From Amphimedon queenslandica (Eukaryota > Porifera > Demospongiae > Haplosclerida > Niphatidae), in NCBI RefSeq assembly GCF_000090795.2, contig NW_003546542.1, forward strand, positions 1-27,062: a stretch of 27,062 nucleotides of DNA, read 5' to 3'. Below are positions 25,132 to 27,062 of the stretch, in pieces. The stretch's first letter is position 1. Each line of letters starts with the position of its first letter. The notes under the pieces are model-generated. The model was not told where the DNA came from, ran no database searches, and saw only the letters and a program-made list of their open reading frames with translations. A program made the position numbers and the translations under genes.

Positions 25132-26980
25132 TCATGCAATAATAAAAATAACTAATAATATTAAAATCATATAAAAGGAGCAATAATGAAGACTCCCTCC
25201 ATCAGTAGCAGTGAGGGTAGTCGTCGGAGAAGGAAAGCGGTATGTGGAACTAGTGCTCATTCTCACACCAGAACTAGTACTGGTACTAGTAGGGCTTATC
25301 ATTAAACTTTCACTGACTGTTGGCATAACTGAAGAAACAGATGAAGTATGCACTGCCCTTTCCTCAATCATCAATTGAAATACTTGACCCATTGGGACTT
25401 CAATGTCTAATCCGGTTAGTGCAGACTCTAAAAAATTGCTAACTGGTGTACCTATGACACAATCATTATAATTATAGTATATATTTCATAACATGATCAT
25501 GTAATTTAGCTGGAGATACATCTTTTAATTATTACCTAAAGATTGAGCAATTTCAACAAGCTCAGTTCGATTGAAAGAAACTACAGGATTCAAATCTATA
25601 AAGATCAAAATTATTAAGTAATTCTTACATTAATTAATAAGAGTTTACGGTAACCTTGATTTTCAATGGAGTCATCAAAGTCAGTTCTCATATTATCCAT
25701 TTCTTGATTATTATTACCATTCCAACACCTTCCTCCTGAGTTAGAGTTACAAAAGTGAGGGAGACGACCATCTATGGGCATATAATACAATTAACCTTTG
25801 TATAATCTAATATAATGCATACCATAGGAAAATGATCCATTCAATAAAGTTGCATTTCCAATAATGCTTTTTGGCAACATCACAAAAGAGTTCAAAGAGC
25901 GTCTCCTACGACCAAAAATATTTTTGCTGAGTAGAATGCCACACTCAGCAGAAGCTGCACTCGCCTATAAAAATATTTACTCTAGCAACTGTATATTAAA
26001 TATCAAGCAATGTCTTACAAATGAAGTTTTTCTATTTAAAATAAAATGAACTAATAAAGTGAACTTACAAATGACATGAACTCAGAGTCATCATCAAAAT
26101 CAATTGGAAGGAGGTTTTGTTGTGCTGAATAAACCTCTGGTAGAGTCGATTCGATTCTATCCAATATCAAACGTGTAGCATTCCAAAGGATGCTTAGCTG
26201 ATCAGTGAGGCCTTGTTTAAAAGGTGAGTAGCAACCTTGAGTGATGTGGCTACAAACACTTTGACATAAAGGAGGAATAGTTTGAAGACAAGCAGCACAT
26301 TCAAGTGCAATGAAGCCAGGTACGCACTGAGAAGGAAATCCAGTCTGTTCAATTAGGGCAATAAAATTCCTTTCATACCAATCCTTAATTCTATTTGTCG
26401 TTGTGTAGTACAAAAGTAGTTTGTCCATTTTTGTATCTATTGTTTGTTCAAGTGTAGAGTTGGTACGTTGTGTCAGTAAATTTCTTAGGCAATTTTTATG
26501 AACTGTGGTTATTGTACCAGTAAATGTAAATTGTCTAAGGTAGTCATCAATAAATTTGTCTTTTACCATATTAAAGAAGCTATCAAAATATGGACCATAA
26601 TTGAAAGTATTGCTTGAATTAAGGCCATCAGTTAAATTGTTTGAAAAAGAATTTATCAATTCTGCACGAGACGAAGAACTTAAATGGATCATTAGTGGCA
26701 TTCTGGAAGCAAAATCAGGAAAAAAATCAGACCTGTAAACTATTAAAATAAAACAGTGCAATAATTCATCATTCATTTTACCTCATTCTCAAAATTATGT
26801 ATCAGCACTTACAATTTTCAAGATCAATGACAATTTGACTTAAAATTTCAAAGTTACCACTCAATAGTTCTTCCTTTAGGCTAGCAGTGAGGTTCATTCG
26901 AATACCTGCTTCCTTTCCTCTAAGATATTCATCAGTGCAGCACTGGAGCATGTCAGTTTGACAGTAAGGCAAATTATTAC
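25132..26980 (-). CDS. glypican-like GPI-anchored proteoglycan core protein (5' partial)
   Basis: Glypicans are cell-surface heparan sulfate proteoglycans that shape Wnt, Hedgehog, BMP and FGF signalling. Inferred exons are 26980-26813, 26739-26069, 25964-25823, 25771-25655, 25595-25536 and 25451-25132, all in phase. The first exon (signal peptide and first cysteine) lies beyond 27062. Visible family marks are YCQTDMLQCCTDEY, a cysteine-rich block QCVPGFIALECAACLQ with five more spaced Cys, a four-arginine furin-like site (FGRRRRSL), and LPHFCNSNSGGRCWNG, matching the glypican CWNG motif. Thirteen cysteines are present and the missing exon would supply the usual fourteenth. The last exon is Ser/Thr-rich and ends in a hydrophobic tail (FYMILILLVIFIIA) after a small-residue TDGGS site, as in GPI signals. 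There is only one Ser-Gly in the C-terminal stalk, so glycosaminoglycan load may be low. The paralogue group cannot be assigned. Confidence 0.85.
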
Positions 26981-27062
26981 CTACAAGCAATCAATACAAT
27001 TATTAAAGCCCCCATACACTAGGCAACATGTTGCTTGCAACATCTGTGGTTACTTTGATCTT

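Overview
This window is animal nuclear DNA, and the most likely source is a demosponge of the Amphimedon type. That is inferred from four protein genes split by many short GT-AG introns (often 45-100 bp), AT-rich introns, a recurring TACATGTA motif, a Kelch-ZU5 architecture that I associate with sponge genomes, and abundant small inverted-repeat elements. No species marker is present, so the species is not proven. No rRNA, tRNA, CRISPR array or operon was seen.

All four main genes lie head to tail on the minus strand. From right to left they are: (1) a GPI-anchored glypican-like proteoglycan core (25132-26980, 5' exon outside the window); (2) the replication-fork protection gene TIMELESS (13689-24117, at least 32 exons, first exon not found); (3) protein arginine methyltransferase 3, PRMT3 (7179-12120, 11 exons, apparently complete at 522 aa); and (4) a Kelch-propeller/coiled-coil/ZU5 protein (438-6774, 11 exons, 1094-codon frame). 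The last one carries a 21-unit 30-bp coding repeat and two in-frame stop codons. A frameshifted fragment of an M35 (aspzincin) metalloprotease lies between PRMT3 and TIMELESS. A possible last exon of a plus-strand gene sits at the left edge. I placed exons by following reading-frame phase across every junction. Phase closes without error in all four genes, which is the main support for the models.

The non-coding space holds many transposon remains. These include a hAT-type non-autonomous element with an 8-bp target duplication (4762-5280), a mariner-like element with 40+ bp terminal repeats plus two damaged relatives in TIMELESS introns, two near-palindromic elements (22313-22571, 24441-24632), a 158-bp-arm inverted repeat with a coding-like loop (2979-3503), a hAT transposase C-terminal fragment (about 19818-19970), and oppositely oriented arrays of one ~186-bp repeat in two PRMT3 introns.

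The genes do not form an obvious functional unit. TIMELESS acts at the replication fork, PRMT3 methylates ribosomal protein in the cytosol, and glypican acts at the cell surface. The Kelch-ZU5 gene is the least ordinary: a frame preserved over 11 exons is broken by one TAG inside the repeat and one TGA near the 3' end. I found no clearly new multi-gene system.
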